NCBI GenBank assembly: GCA_947000775.1
Contig: CAMQGK010000399.1
Coordinates: 3,464,501 to 3,528,500, forward strand
DNA length: 64,000 bases
Direction: 5' to 3'
DNA from: Pterois miles
Taxonomy: Eukaryota; Chordata; Actinopteri; Perciformes; Scorpaenidae
Shown: positions 1 to 14,100 of the stretch, one piece after another
Layout: the number at the start of each line of letters is the position of its first letter
Position numbering within the stretch: position 1 is the stretch's first letter
Position numbers and translations under genes: made by a program
Notes under the pieces: generated by a model
What the model was told of the DNA's origin: nothing
Seen by the model: only the letters and a program-made list of their open reading frames with translations
Databases searched by the model: none

Positions 1-144
1 AAAAAACCTCAGATACATAAGGCTCAGCAGTTTTTAAAGCAAGCAGATCACAAAGATTTTTATCGTTCCTGCTGCACAGATCACCGCAGATTAAAACACA
101 GGATCCTGCTACAGTATTTAGGAGTAACTTCAGTACTTTTCAAC

Positions 145-839
145 TAGAGTTGCAACAACTAATCGATTATTTGTCAGTGATTAAATTAATCGCGATGCAA
201 TTTAATGATTGAGTAATAGGTTTGAGTATTTGTTTTAAGAAATGTGAAATATTTAATGTGAATATTTTCTTTACTCTATAGGGCTGCACAATTAATCAGA
301 TATTAATTGCGATCACTATTTTGGCTTCCCATGATTAAATGAATGTGATTAATTGCAATATTGATGTTTAAAATGCTCCACTCATTAAAAAAAAAAAAAA
401 CTCCACAAAAAAAATAAAGAAATTAATTGAAATATGTGTAAATTACTTGTTTAGCCTGTAATGGACTTTTTCAGGAGAAGAACCTTATTTTTACTTTGAT
501 GCAAAGATTTGAACATTAGCATAACATGGATTTAAAAGCATAAAGTAGTGCTCTGTTTATTTAAAGGTGAAAGTGCAATAAAAAATATTTGTCCTTATCA
601 ATGAATAATTGTAATTTTGATTTCAGCCATAATCGTGCATCCCTACTCCTCTGTGACGGTAAACTGAATATCTAAACAAGACATTTGAAGACGTCATCTT
701 GTGCTTTGGGAAACACTGATTGACATTTTTCACCATTTTCTGACATTTTATAGACCAAAGAACTAATCGATTAAACCAGAAAACAATCAAAAGATTAATC
801 AACAGTGAAAATAATCAGTAGCTGTTAGTTGCAGGTCTA
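145..839 (+). mobile_element. hAT-type non-autonomous element, interrupted by a second element
   Basis: Terminal inverted repeats: tagagttgcaacaacta on the left, with the complement of gttagttgcaggtcta on the right. The flanks ttttcaac (137-144) and ttctcaac (840-847) match at 7 of 8 bases, as expected of an 8-bp hAT target duplication. Its body matches the relative at 18542-19083, including aagacatttga and gacgtcatcttg. Confidence 0.8.
279..645 (+). mobile_element. Second short inverted-repeat element nested in 145-839
   Basis: Ends tagggctgcacaattaat and ataatcgtgcatcccta are imperfect inverted repeats. The related copy at 18542-19083 runs straight through the corresponding point (tttactcttctgacagtaaa), giving an empty-site comparison that shows this is an insertion. 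Confidence 0.78.
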
Positions 840-1484
840 TTCTCAACCAATTTTGATCCACAGTCTGTCTGTTATTGTGTCACGTGACTTGTTGCCAGAG
901 GAAGTGCCAGTGTTGTCCGAGTTTGTTGTGTTGTTGAACAGAAAGTGTAGCTTAGTGTTATCTGAAAGATTTCAGTGTCATGGTTGAAGATTTACATGAC
1001 TGACAATGTGGATGCGACAAAAGATTTCAGGACGAGACTTCTTAGCGAGACATACAAACAGACCGGATCAAGCGAAACTTAAAGAAAAGTTTTATTTCTC
1101 TATGGGGTCCTTTCCATAATATAGTCAAACACTTATAATAACAATGTGAGCCCGTCAGATGCAAAAACAAGCCCCTTTTGGGAACGTAACGCCCTCGCAG
1201 ATCATTTCACTGCTGCTGTCTGCAGCGCTCTAGTTCAATACTGGACCAATTTCCTAAAGTTGTCCTCGTTAGTCACTTGGGCACAAACACGTGGGAAAAT
1301 AGGGTCCAGGTTGAAAAATACAGAAGTTACCCTTTAACAGAAAATGCTTGCTATCACACTGACAATAATGAGCCCTAAAGATGCAGAAAAATCTGATCAA
1401 TGAACTCCACCACAAATATGACAATTGCAAACAATTGTATGGTACAAGTGCATTCCTTCAGGCCCATAAATGATGTCCAATTCT

Positions 1485-2545
1485 TAAAGGAATAATTCAA
1501 CATTTTGGGAACTACACAATGTTACATTAAGTTAGCACAAAGAACGGAGGAAAAGTAGGGAAACAACTAGCCTAGCTCTGTCCAGTGCTAAGGGAATCCA
1601 CCTGCAGACGTTTCTCTGTTTAGTTGTCATTGAAATGACTCAGCAAGCGTACGGTTGAAGATGATGTCGCAGCAGTTTCATGTGCGACCGCTACGTGGAT
1701 TAGCCGAGCATCCCGCCTACACTGAGAGGGTACGGTCTGCAGTGGAAAGACAGCTAGACAGAAAGACCTGGTACCAGAAGTGAGCCGAGTTCAGCAGAGC
1801 CGCACCATCCTGTTGAAACATGGCTTTTGTTGGACAGGCGCAGTGACTTCCTGGCTAGCTGTTTTGTCATTATGCTAAGCTAAGCTGAGCTAGTTGTCTT
1901 CAGGCTGTAGCTTCATATTTACCATACAGACATGAATGGTGTCAGTAGAGTGCTACAGGAATGAGTCCTAAAACCAGGAAATGAGTTAGCATTTTAGCGC
2001 TTCTGGTTCCCTCGTCTCAATGGGGGTTTGAATTGGTTAGTTAGATGTCTAACTTAAGCTAAAGAGATTTTAACGTTTTGTTTGACGACAAAATGACCCA
2101 CTCATCACTTACGAAGCCTTTGTGTTTTTAAAAAAGGCAGTTGCTAACAAGTGAGACTACTAAACGTTATCACACTGACTACAGTCTTGTTGTGTATACT
2201 GGCGTTCAGCTGACCGTGGTGTCATTCCTTTATAGCCCAACGTTAGCTTTTTACTTCTGGTGATTGTATTCACACTTCAAAAATCATAGTGGCGTTCATT
2301 TGTGGAGATAATCTTGCTGAACAAAACTTGTAAGCATCATAAACATGTTTGCGGCAGAGTTTATTTTCTGCAGTAATCCAAAACCCAATGGAGAAATCCC
2401 ATCGGCTTTTTGTGGAGGACACCAAGGTGATGCTAACTTCCTGGTTGGCCTACAAAAATACGTCATCCCTGCAGCACTCTATATTGTCATCTAGCTCCTG
2501 GCAAGCGAATGAGTGCATTTCCCAAAATAATGAACTATTCCTTTA
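1485..2545 (+). mobile_element. Inverted-repeat element with ends taaaggaataattcaacatt, split by an insertion
   Basis: Left end taaaggaataattcaacatt with attttggg; right end cccaaaataatgaactattc with cttta is its inverted repeat. The body contains gctaagctaagctgagctag and tagcttcatatttaccatac, and is related to 61285-62480. It is a non-coding dispersed repeat of a kind I recognise as common in percomorph fish. The match breaks at about 1948 and resumes at about 2487. Confidence 0.75.
1948..2486 (+). repeat. Dispersed repeat nested in 1485-2545; sister copy at 20975-21590
   Basis: Shared landmarks with 20975-21590, in the same order and orientation: gtcctaaaacc, cacttctggttccctc-like, agctttttacttctggtg, cattcacacttcaaaaat, gtaatccaaaacccaatgg and aatgctaactt. 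No coding potential is seen. Confidence 0.75.
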
Positions 2546-4868
2546 GTAAGATGTCTCTGTTCTTACAACCTAATCAAAATAATACAGTACAAAGTCAAGG
2601 ACACACAGGTAGCTAAACTACTAGAAAAAACGAAAACACTTTGAGACTGAGCATCTCAGTTCCGTGAATCTTGAATGCAGCCGAAATGAATTTCTCTCTT
2701 CCTGTTCCTTATGTCTCCTGGGCCCAATTATTTATCTACAGAAACAAACGCACGGTCAGTTTTCTCATCTATAGTATCTAAAAGTGCGACTACTGAAGCT
2801 GCTGCTCCTGATACTATACTGCCAGGTTTGACTGCATCTCATGCTCTGAAGGCTACGCAGCGAGGAAGGGATGTGGCGGGGGTGAAATGGGAGTTTTTCT
2901 TGATTAATAATTAATTTGTCATCTGCTGTTTCCTGTGGATTGTCTGCAGATGTCGTCTGCCATTACCTGTTATAATTCACACAGCAAACAGTGTGTTGAA
3001 TGCAGCCGGGCGACCCACAAATTTAGTCCCGTTTGCATCAGTTCCTTTTTATATTTGTATGTCTGGCAGAGAGAAACTGTATCCAGTATGTGTGCAGCCG
3101 TACTGATTCATTCTGCCAGTCCAGAACAGTCCTTGTATTGTCATTGACCTGCATTGATCAAACTGGCACATTCATGTGTCACAGGATCCTTATCTCAGCC
3201 AGTGTTGTCATTTTAAAGAGAGCATCTCATCCAGGCCTGTTTGTAGCCTGAATGTGACGCTGCATTATTCCTGTTTTAGGTACATTTTTGCTTTTTATTT
3301 TTTTTGTTTGGTCATGACACAAAGGGGAAAAATGGTAGAGGGAAAGGGGGAAGTCACATGAAAAATGGTTTGCCAGTCAAATGTAAACCCACAATGTTTC
3401 AGGTGCATGCAGCATGCATATTAGCCAGAGTGTCTCTCGCCAAAGCAAAGCTGAAAGATGCCAAACTACATGAGCACATGATGCAAACCAGTGAAAGAAA
3501 ACTGCAGGGCCGGGCTCACAAGTCTATGAAAACAGAGCCCATATGTAGATGTTTGAAACTACTACTACTTCGTACTGTCGCATATTTCGTTTATAGGAGG
3601 GCTGATCAGCTGCTGTTGGAATCAGACTTATGGTATCTGTTGCAGGATCGTCGGTATCGTGAAAAAGCATAGTTGCCACATATTCTTCAAAACATGTCCG
3701 TAGGGCTGGACATTAATTATTGTACATTAATTTGACTTTTGGTGTACTTACATTGTGACAACAAAATTATAAATTCTGAGAACATTTTTATTAAAAGTGA
3801 CAAAATGTGCATTCACAAATTAGTTTTTGTGACGGCTTGTGCTGCATTCGCATGGCAGACGTGAATTTAGGCGCGATCAGCAGAGAATACTGGCAACGGT
3901 AGATGGTATTGCCGTTCAAAGTTACAAGATTTTAACATTTTTCTGTCCTCCATGACATAGTTTACTCCTGGATGTTACGTAGCTCCGTCAAGGATACAAT
4001 ATTAAGAAAAAGCTGATGCCTTACTTAATTATATAAAATAAAATAATAATTCTTTGTAAACAATATTACCTCACCATAGGGAAATATCGTCAGGCATTTT
4101 TGATTTTGCTGTCCCGTCGTCACGTCGAACTGTTGGTTTGTGTTGTGTTGTCCATCTGCCTGATTCCATGTGAATGCACGACATTCAACTGGAACCTCAT
4201 TTATGACATTACATTTATCATCTCAGGTGATTTTGCATGCGTTCACCATATCATGATAATAACACCAGACAGTGATCATTTATATTGTGAGATTGATTTC
4301 CATCACTTCAGTACAAGAACTGATGTGGCTTTATCTGCTGAGTGATGGCACAGTTGGACTTGGTAAACCTTTTTGTATATTCCTACATTACAACTTTGGT
4401 GCTCTTTTTTGCTTTAGCTTGAAGTAATTTTAGGATTAAATACCATTTTGGACGAAATCTTCTCAGAGCAGAGATTGTGTCTACTTGTGGAACTCAGTAA
4501 TACAAACAATATATAAATAATGTAAAACAATATAAAAATCGTAATAATCCAAGAGTGAAAAATGCCACACTAACTGCAAAATGGTAGCTGTCAAACCCTG
4601 ACTTTAAACACAACTTAATATATTCAACATTAAGTGGCAGATTACTGGTTATTTAATGGGACTGTCTTTATTATCTTACTTAATGAACAAGTCCTCTCGG
4701 TATTTACAATAAATCTAAAGGAATATATCCTCATGAATGTGTCAGAAAGCTCATATTCAAGTATTAATAGTATCTCGAAATAATTAAGCAGCATTTGCAA
4801 CAGATACTTGTCTCCTCCAACTCATCATCAGCCCACCTTTAGAACCAAAACAACTAGCGCTGACTCAC

Positions 4869-7800
4869 CCTGGTTCGACAGCGAGGATCTCCATCAGGAT
4901 CCGTCAGTTTACCCCCGTATACCACCGGCAGCTCCTCTGCATCGATGTACTTCAGTAAAACCTCCTGCCAGTTAGCTGTAGAAACAACAATGGGTCATTT
5001 CATCAGAAAGGAGGGAGGTCAAAGTGTTTTCATCGGGTGAAATATTCTCTGAAATAAGATGTGTAGTGTCTCACCCCCGAGGATGTAGATCTTCTGTCTT
5101 GTGTTCTCACTCAGAAAGTGCTTTACGAGGTTGTAGGCCACAGGAAAGAGTTTGGGTGCTGCAGGACAGAAGAGCAACGTGTTGATTAACTAGCAAGAAT
5201 CAAAACTCTGGCTCTCCAAAACCACGATACTATAATAAAAAGACACAGAAACACAGTTGGAATCAATAATTTACTCCACTCATTCACAGAGAAAGGACAA
5301 ATTTACCTTTAATGACAAACAGCCTTTTCAAGCCTTCTGGGTAGTTGTCTTCAAACATCTGGAGGATCTGGTGAGACAGGAACACGTAATATATTTGGAA
5401 ATGTTCGACCAACCTACCAGTCTGTTTCTAGTATTAGTATTGTGAGGTCCATGTGTCTCTATACCTCTCCATATGTTTCTATAGCAGGCTTCCATAAGTG
5501 TTTCAGACCCAGACCTTCTACGTCGTAGATCATGGTGATCGACTCCACGTTCTTCCCAAGCTGGCGACAGAAAAACAGGGAAATTTAATCTGAAGCTGGA
5601 GTTCAGTTGGTAGAGCGGGCTGGTTTTAATTTTTATATTTATTCGTGGCTCCCTCTGAGAACTTGAGAAAGACATTGAACCCCAAGTTGCTCCCTCAATA
5701 TGAGTCAATTTGGATAAAAGTTTCTGCCAAATGACTGTAATGCAATGAAACCAAGTGATAAATCCATGTGACAAACTGAATAACATAAAAACAGAGCAAC
5801 ATAAACCCACCCTCTCGTGTTACTTCTGGTTGCAAAAAAACAAAAACAAAAAACAAGATGGCGACGACCAAAATACCAAACTCTTAGACTTCACCTTCTG
5901 CGACTGGAGGTTGCATTCCTTCTGCAGGACCTCACAGTCTTTAATCTTGGACTTGATGAAGTCTTGCTTGGAGGCGGACAGGAAGAGGCCTTTAGGATCC
6001 ATGGGTCCGATGACGTCATACCAGATGGGACTGCCCTCTCGGTCGTAACCACACATCCCTCCTGACAGATACTTCTCTATCACCTGAAAACAGCAGCCGT
6101 TTAAATCAGTCCTGTACTGGAATATTTGTAAAGAAGACAAGTCATGTATAGCATTTAGGGGGGGTCTATTGGCAGAAATGAAATATAATCTTAATAAGTC
6201 TGTTTTCTTTAGCATAGAATCACCTGCAAATAAGATCAGTTGTGTTTTAGTTAGCTTAGGAGCTGTTTCTATCTACACAGGGTCCGCCATGTTTCTACTG
6301 TAGCTGAGATCTGACAAACCTAACACTGGTTCTAGATAGGGCCGTTCACGTTTTCACATTTTGGTGTCGGCCACCGTAGTTCTCCTACACGCTTGGCACA
6401 CGGTTAGTATGCAATCTGCAGTCTCGCCACTAGATGCCACCAAATCCTGCAGTAGATGTTGGCTTATAATGTTTGGGGTGCGTTTTTACCTCTGGTGGAC
6501 GCCAGTCTTCGATAATTGAGTCTACTTTCATCTGTTTCCTGAACTCCAAATGCTGGAAGAAAAAAAATGGGTGCATGTTAAGTTCAGTAAAACGATTAAT
6601 AACATCTATTAAGTACTAGGGCTGTCGTCACACTCGTACAGTTTTGTCGACCAATTGATTAGTTTTAATTGACAGATCTGTAAAACCGAGTTCACTCAAA
6701 AGCACCACTTTACATCATTTATCAGGGATGTGCCCATTCTTAGAAATAAGTCATTCACCATGAAAAAAAGCATAAAAAATAACTTATCGACTAAAGAAAT
6801 CTTAGTTAACTAAGACCAAACTGACCGATTAGTCAACTAAATGACTAAGAGGGGGCAGCCGTAGCAAATGCATTAAACTCAAGTTTCTTTTTTTTTGCTT
6901 CTTTGACGATAGACTGCTTGTACAGTGGCACATCCGCCCTCGCACAATGTAGTGATTTAAGTGGCTTAGGAGGTTTCAGACAGTAGGCAAGGTAAAACCT
7001 GCCCCATCAGCCTGAAGGGGATCAGTACACGCATACATACCAACACATGCTTACAACCTCAAAACACCAACAAAGTGATGTTTCATATTAGAACTTGAAT
7101 AAAGTGGTGTAGGTGTAGTTGAGTAAGTTTGATAAAGTTAGTTCAAGGATTAAAGCTCATTCAGGCTTTCACAGTCAACGCTGTCTTGTGCAGCTCATTT
7201 AACTGAACAATCAGATGACTAATGAGTAGCTTCTGCTTATGTTGGCTTCTACCTTGTGGTTTTACTCATTGGTAGATTAGTGGTATTAAACCGTAGGTAG
7301 GTGTTGATATTTATTGGAAGGATCACTTGAAAAATTGAGTTTCCAAACACGGGACTGTTGAGATGGTAGGGCTGTACGCAGGATTAGGGGAGTAGCAAAT
7401 TATAGGTATTGGTTGGTGTTTGTAAACCATGGATGTATATAGAGGACTGGATTAATCGGTCGATGATTAATTGACATTTTTTCATGATCGGCGTTGGCCT
7501 GTGTCTGAGCGTATTAAGCCGATTTTCAGGCAGGCGCATCAGCGGGCAGCCCAGTGTTGTTGTTGCTGTAGAACAGGTGACTCCGCCCCCCTTGTGTCAA
7601 TCAAACTGCTGTTCTACCAGCAGACCTCAGCAGTGTTGCCAGCTTAGCGACTTTGTCGCTAGATTCAGCAAGTTTTCAGATCCCTCTAGCGACCCCTCCG
7701 GCACCTCAAAGGACTCACGGTCGGCAGCCACGCACTAGTCAAGTAGCCGGTCTGGCCCAGGGCCTAGTTGTGCAGCAGTCCCTCCGAGCTGCAGTAACAG

Positions 7801-8077
7801 CAGGAGATATTCATCCCTCCGCTTTCAAACTGCAAACGAGTCACGTATGGCTGGATGTAAATGTCAAATTTTCTTTGCCTTAAATAAATCACTGCACTAA
7901 AATCTGTACTGCATTTCACTCACACAGCCTGAGCCCTGAGCCAGACCAGCTGCTTGACGAGTGGCTTGATCCTATAATGACCATTTCATACAATATAAAT
8001 ACATATCGGCCCCCCAAAAATCAGCATCATGTACCGACCATCAGCTATCCTGACTCTGTAATAAATCTGCATTGGCC

Positions 8078-8113
<36 letters not shown>

Positions 8114-11100
8114 TCGGTCGACCTCTAGACTGGATGCAGAGTTGGAGGCAGGCTCCTGTTCATTCCTATGAGAGTTGCTCAGTGGTGCATGAAGCCAAAA
8201 TGGCCAATAAAATTAGCCAGATCTTCCGGTGATCTTGCACATCCTGTATCCATAGAACAGGTGCAGTAGCGCTTCCTTTAACCCTGTCCTCCCAGCCAGT
8301 GTGGGTCGCAGTCCCATGATAGGAGGAAGGGAAATAACTCTGGATTTGGCTATTAGTGCATTTTACAACTTTAAGGACCTAATGATTTAAATAATGGTTA
8401 TTCAATTGATCATCCTGGGAAGTTGAATTATCTATTAAAAACAAATATCCGCTGACACGCTTCATCTGAAGTGAGTGGCTGGCGACACAAAAAGAAGCAG
8501 AAAATGCAGCAGCATCTGGATGCACTTTTCTGACGACAAAAACAGTAAAGCAAAGTGTAATATTAGCCAGAAAAATGGTGGGATGTCTAAGTATGAATGA
8601 TTCTGATCCAAATCTCACCCTGTCATCATTCATCCCAGTGACTATTTCCCTGATAAAAAATAAATTTAAGTAAAAATGAGCCAGTCTTTTGAATGGCTCT
8701 TTGAAGGGAACGGATCCACTAGATCCAGCTCCCTTCAAAGAGCCATAAATCCCATCTCTAGCGTCACATGACGGACACGTAGTTCCACCGTTTGGCCACA
8801 TACGTAAACTTTGCTTTAAAGCCTGGCACTCTTTCTGGGTGCTTGGTGTAAACCCATTGACCTGATGGATGATGCTTTTTCTGGTGTAATGGTTTGCTTG
8901 TTCTTATATGTATTAAAATATGTCAGTATGGAAGTAAACACCTAGATAATCCCTGTAAATACATTACATTTAACTCATAAATGTAAAGGAATAAATGTTA
9001 GTGTGACTTGCTTATGCCTGTGAAGCTGAGAACCTCCACTACAGTTGAGTTCAACTGAAAGCCCTTTTTTAAAAAAAGCAATATCTTTTACATTAACACT
9101 GACTCCACGTACAGTAATGTGAAAGGGATGGCAGAGTCCCAGGAAGTGGTTGTCCAGTTCTATGACGCTATTGAGGTTTGTCATTAAAGTAAAAAACATA
9201 GTTGCTAATCTGATGGGACAAACATTTAACACCAACATATAGGTCTATATGGGAACCAATGCAGTGATACTGTATATACATATGTCCTTTATTATCATGT
9301 ATTGTGGTGTTACAGCAGCAGGTTATCAGCACAAAATACATGAGAGAATATACATATCTATGTACACATAAAATAGAGAATATACACATCTGATCAATGT
9401 ATTACCTACAGTAACTTAGATGGCGGTCAGCATGCTGTGACCATGCTGTGTGTTTGCCTCCAAAATCCAGCAGCCACTCAATAGACTACCATTTTTTTTT
9501 TCTAATGAGTGAAGCAAATCCAGCAGCCACTTGCATATTTTAACAGTATTTGGCTGGTGGCTGGAGTTACATTAGTTTGTATTTGCCAAGTAACACAAAC
9601 AAACTACCCGATCGAGGCAGCGGTAGACCAGCAACTCCTGTGTTCTGAGGTAAAATTACTGTTTTTGTCAAAGGAGTCTGGTGATGTAGAAGGCACATAG
9701 AACACTTTCCCCATTGGAAAGGGCTGTCTGACGGCAAGCTAAAGCTGTGAAAATATTCTAAATATAGTGTACACTAAAACTAGATGTAAAATACATTTTG
9801 CTGCTGCTCCCATGCAGAGCAGTACATTACTTTGCTCCATGCTGGTACTCCTGTCTGTTTCTCCGAACTCCGGCGAGGCGACTGTCATACAGTAGATAAT
9901 ACACTTCAAACGCCACTTGAACTAAGAACTTTCAGAGATTTTCAGACGTAGCACAACTACCATTGACTCAGCTATCATTCGCTTTAATCATATCCTTATT
10001 GATTCGCTTACTGTGGTATCCTACGTCACTTTGTATTGCTAATGGCAGAGTGTTTCCACGTGAAAAACCCGTAAAAGAACACAGATGTAGTCGACCTGTA
10101 AACAAATGCTCCGTTGATTTGTGGAGGTAGGCAGCCTTTGCAAAATATAACGACTTTATAAGACGGCAATATATCAGTTCTGTGTGTCTGTTAGTTTGTT
10201 GTGAAGTTCTTTTGCCACTTAGTGGACATAAATCAGTTAATGCAGCTTTAAGTTAGGCGGCTGTAAATCTTACTCTGACATTTTAATTACTCATTTAATC
10301 CCTTTTATCTATATCTTATCTCAGGCTGCTGTGATGACTCGGTTTCCCCACAGCGAAACGTTACCACACTGCTCTGCTGTAATCTGATGGACTGTCAGAT
10401 TAACAGAATAGTGCTGCTGCTAACTGTACTTTCACATATTAGTCTCTGACAGAGAAGCTTGTGGTTGTACCTTGGCTTTCAACTCGGTACATGATTAGTA
10501 TTGCATTATTACAAAAGCTTGCAGGCACTTTAGTTTCTCTGTTCAGTAGCACAGGACAGTTTTAAACATGTTACCTTTCGCAGCATGGCCTCAGACTTCT
10601 GAATATTGAAGTTTCTGGCTGAAAAAAACAAAAATGAGAAATGAAAAGTAAAAATGAGGCTGACATGATAAATACAGACATCCATAATCCATAAATGTTA
10701 AATTTTCTTCAACCAGAATGCAGAGAGGCACAATTAGAGGCACATTATTTACTATTATAGTACATTCTATATATATTATAACATATATTGTAAAGCAAGC
10801 AAACTTTAACTATATATCACTTAAACATGAGTCACAAAATGTTTTAGAGCAGAAAGAAAAGGGACGGGGAAATAAAAGGACAGAAAAAGAGGAAAAAAGT
10901 AGAAATATAAATTTAGAAAGTCAAGAAAAAGCAATATAAATTAGGGCTGTCAAGTTAACGCGATAATAGCATGTTCATATAAATTTGTTTTAACGCCACT
11001 TATTTCTTAAATGCGTTAATGCAACTTGTGATTTCTAGGTTGTAGCGCCTCAGTTTTAAATTTAGAGTAAAGATACTGGTATCACTTGAAACTATAAATC

Positions 11101-14100
11101 CTGAAGAATCCATCAGCACCAATCATGTCATACTAGCTTGCAGTGAAGGAGGATAAATAACGCTCCAAGCTTGAGCTAAATTTTGGTGAGGAAAAACTGC
11201 CATGTCCATTTTCAGAAGGGTCCCTTGACCTCTGACCTCCAGGTGTGTGAATGTAAATGTGTTCTCTGGGTCCCCACCAGTCTCCCCTTTACAGACATGC
11301 CCACTTTATGATGATCCCAGTCAGTCTGGATCAAGTCATAGTCAATCAGCACTCTGACACACTGACAGCTGTTGTTGCCTGTTGGGCTGCAGTTTGCCAT
11401 GTTCTGATTTGAGCATATTTTTTATGCTAAGTGCTGTGTAAACCTGTGTGGGTTTCTGGACACAATTTGCCATTGTTTTGTGTTATTTATTATTATGAAA
11501 TACTTGATAAATCTCTCTTTAAATTTACATTTGGAGCAGATGAAAAAAATGTGCAATTTGTGATTATCTATGGATCGATTTACAGACCTAATATAAATGT
11601 GTGATTGTCTCATTCAAAGTTATTAGACTGCAAATGAACAGAATAAATAAAACGTCATTGTCATGACGATAATCACATCCTGCAAACACAGATCATGTCA
11701 AGACGTGACAACAGTGCATATTTAAACTCATTTAGAGAGCACAAACGTGTTCATCATTCAGTCAGTCAAATGTTGGAAAGGTTTTACATGATCATGGTTT
11801 GATTGACCTTAAAGGAGGAAACATGAAATGATTTGGAGGTACGAGATCCAGAGCACACCTTTATAATTAAAGCTTTTAATAAAGTGCAGCACATTGTGAT
11901 CCAACCAGTTCCTGTTTTATCGTTCTGTCTAGCAAGGCACATCTTGCAGCTTCCTTGTTCCAACAGAAGCACTAACAGTGTTAAAACCATATATGTAATT
12001 CATAGACAGCCAACAGAATAGATGTCAATGGAAATAATCTGTAGATTATTAAATGTGGTCACCAATTATACAAGAGTTCTTAAAGGGACAGTGTGTAGGA
12101 TTTGGTGGCATCTAGTGGTGTGGTAGCAGATTGCAACCAAGTACCCCTTCACTCACTCCTCCATTTCCAAGACTGTGGTAACGTGAGCTGCCGAGTGCAA
12201 AACTGTGGTATTCGCCTTGTGAATAGCACTAATAAGGAGCAGTACTACTACTGTAAACACTACTTGAGGAGCAACGAAAATCAGGTGTTGGCTGGCAGTG
12301 CCACATTTTCACAAGCATTAAAAAAAAAAAAAAAAAAAAGCAGGTAAAAACGCTAAAGGCTCTCTCTAGAGCCGGTGTTTGGTTTGTCCACTCTGGGCTT
12401 CTGTAGAACTGGCGGACTGTGAAGAGGAAGTGAAGTGAAGAAGACTCATTCTAAGATAACAAAACAATTCCTAGTTTCAGTTGATTATACACTCAGGAAA
12501 ACATAATTAGAAATATTGTATTCATTTCTGCCCCCAGTTCCCCTGAAATGCTGCACACTGTTCCTTTAAGAAGTTTCTCTGTAATTTCTAAATGATGCCT
12601 CCCCCGTCCGAAATGCAAAAAAATAAAGGAAGTAAAAATTAAATGAAAAATGTGTCCTCTTTAGGGCTGACCCCAGTGCTTCCATGCTTCAACCATCGCC
12701 ATGGTAATCCATCTCCAAATCACTATTCAAATGCTTTCTTTTTTGAATATATATAGTAGTATACAATAATAACAATAATAATGTATAAATTAAATGAAAT
12801 AAGGAATAATCCCACAACATTATTCATATTCACCATTAATTATTATTAGTTATTCTCAGATTATATCACTGTTTGTTGTGTGAAGAGGTGTACATGTATG
12901 GCAGTGGCACAGTCTGCTGTTGAATACCTGCAAATATTTCTCACCAAGGCTTCAGTGGCCAAAAAAACGATATTTGAGACAGCCCTAAACATCTTTTGCA
13001 CATGCAAATTAAAGCCAAATGTCTGCCTTTTGCATGCAAAATGTAGTAATTATACTCCATAAAAGGGTCTCTTAAATTGTATAATTGTCATTGATACCCT
13101 CTGGGAATAAACTTGCATAACATCCAAAACACGTCCTCCACTCTCATGTATTAAAACCACTGCCAGTAAGACGGATCCAGAACAGAGTGGACACACAGTT
13201 CACGGTCTTAATAATACTCCATCTAAGGTGATTAGCTCTGCGGCTGACCGTCTGTTGGAAAAGCACAACGGCACTGTTGCTGTGAAGTGAGACCTACAAC
13301 TACTCCAGCAGTGGATTACACTGTACCCAGTGCTCCAGGCTGGCATCTTAAATGGGACATTTAAAGCACAGAGTAGATTCTGGCCCATGACCAGGCTGAG
13401 TCGGTAATGAGTGTTATGCTCCGATCACCTGGATAATGACAAGTTCTAACTACTAATAACATACACAGTACTGGATGGATAAATGGTTCTCTTGCTGCTG
13501 CTTAACATGGAAATGCATCCTGTTGTATAATGAGGCTATGTGTAATTATTTCAAACAGACATTACTTTGTTTTTACGGTACGATATCAGACCCAGTCTTC
13601 CCCCTCAGACATCTGTCAAAGTGCAGATTTGACGATCTGATTAAGGTTATCTTAAGCTGTGCCAGAGGATCATGATGTAGATGGTACGAGGACAAACCCA
13701 GTCAGCATTTATTATCTGAGTATTATCTTTAGAAAGATTTAGATAACATAGGTGTTAAGATATGTCTTGTTGTTACGTGACTGACCACAAAGGCATTATT
13801 CTTGGCTAGTCAGTTGTAAACATAACAAAAGACTGATAATGCTATTTTTTATGCTGCAGATGTAGTTTAAAAAACCTAAAATAGCTCACATGTTTGTCAG
13901 GAGAGAATATAAGCAAATAAGTAAAAGGAAGACAAAAGTCACAATATTTGATGTCATCACAGCATTAAGCCCATAGACTGTATGTAGGAAGTGGATGTAG
14001 TCCCCGTGACGTCAACCATTGGTGTGTGGGCTACTGTTTTGAAGCCATGAGTTTGGCATTCTGGCTGTTGCCATCTTGTTTTTTTGCAGCCAGCTGTGAC

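Larger units (their letters stand above)
1..4868. other. SEC14-like gene intron or downstream sequence at the left edge
   Basis: After the donor at 4868 no further SEC14-like exon is found to the left edge, so the GOLD-domain exons lie outside. Transposon relics occupy 145-839 and 1485-2545. From 2546 to 4868 I see no coding exon; 3703-4345 has the look of another decayed dispersed element (starts agggctggacattaatta) but without a clear second end. Confidence 0.6.
6553..10574 (-). other. SEC14-like intron between coding exons 3 and 4
   Basis: Contains the short elements at 6619-6866 and 7440-8127, a perfect hairpin at 8694-8745, and further probable but unassigned repeats around 8128-8260 and 9410-10255. 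No exon was recognised. Confidence 0.6.

Noticed and set aside
3304..3672. 122-codon plus-strand open frame
   Set aside because: No recognisable domain, no matching splice partners and low-complexity basic composition; it lies opposite a minus-strand gene in non-coding sequence.
5328..5810. 160-codon minus-strand open frame
   Set aside because: It reads through introns of the SEC14-like gene in a frame different from exons 5465-5560 and 5307-5367.
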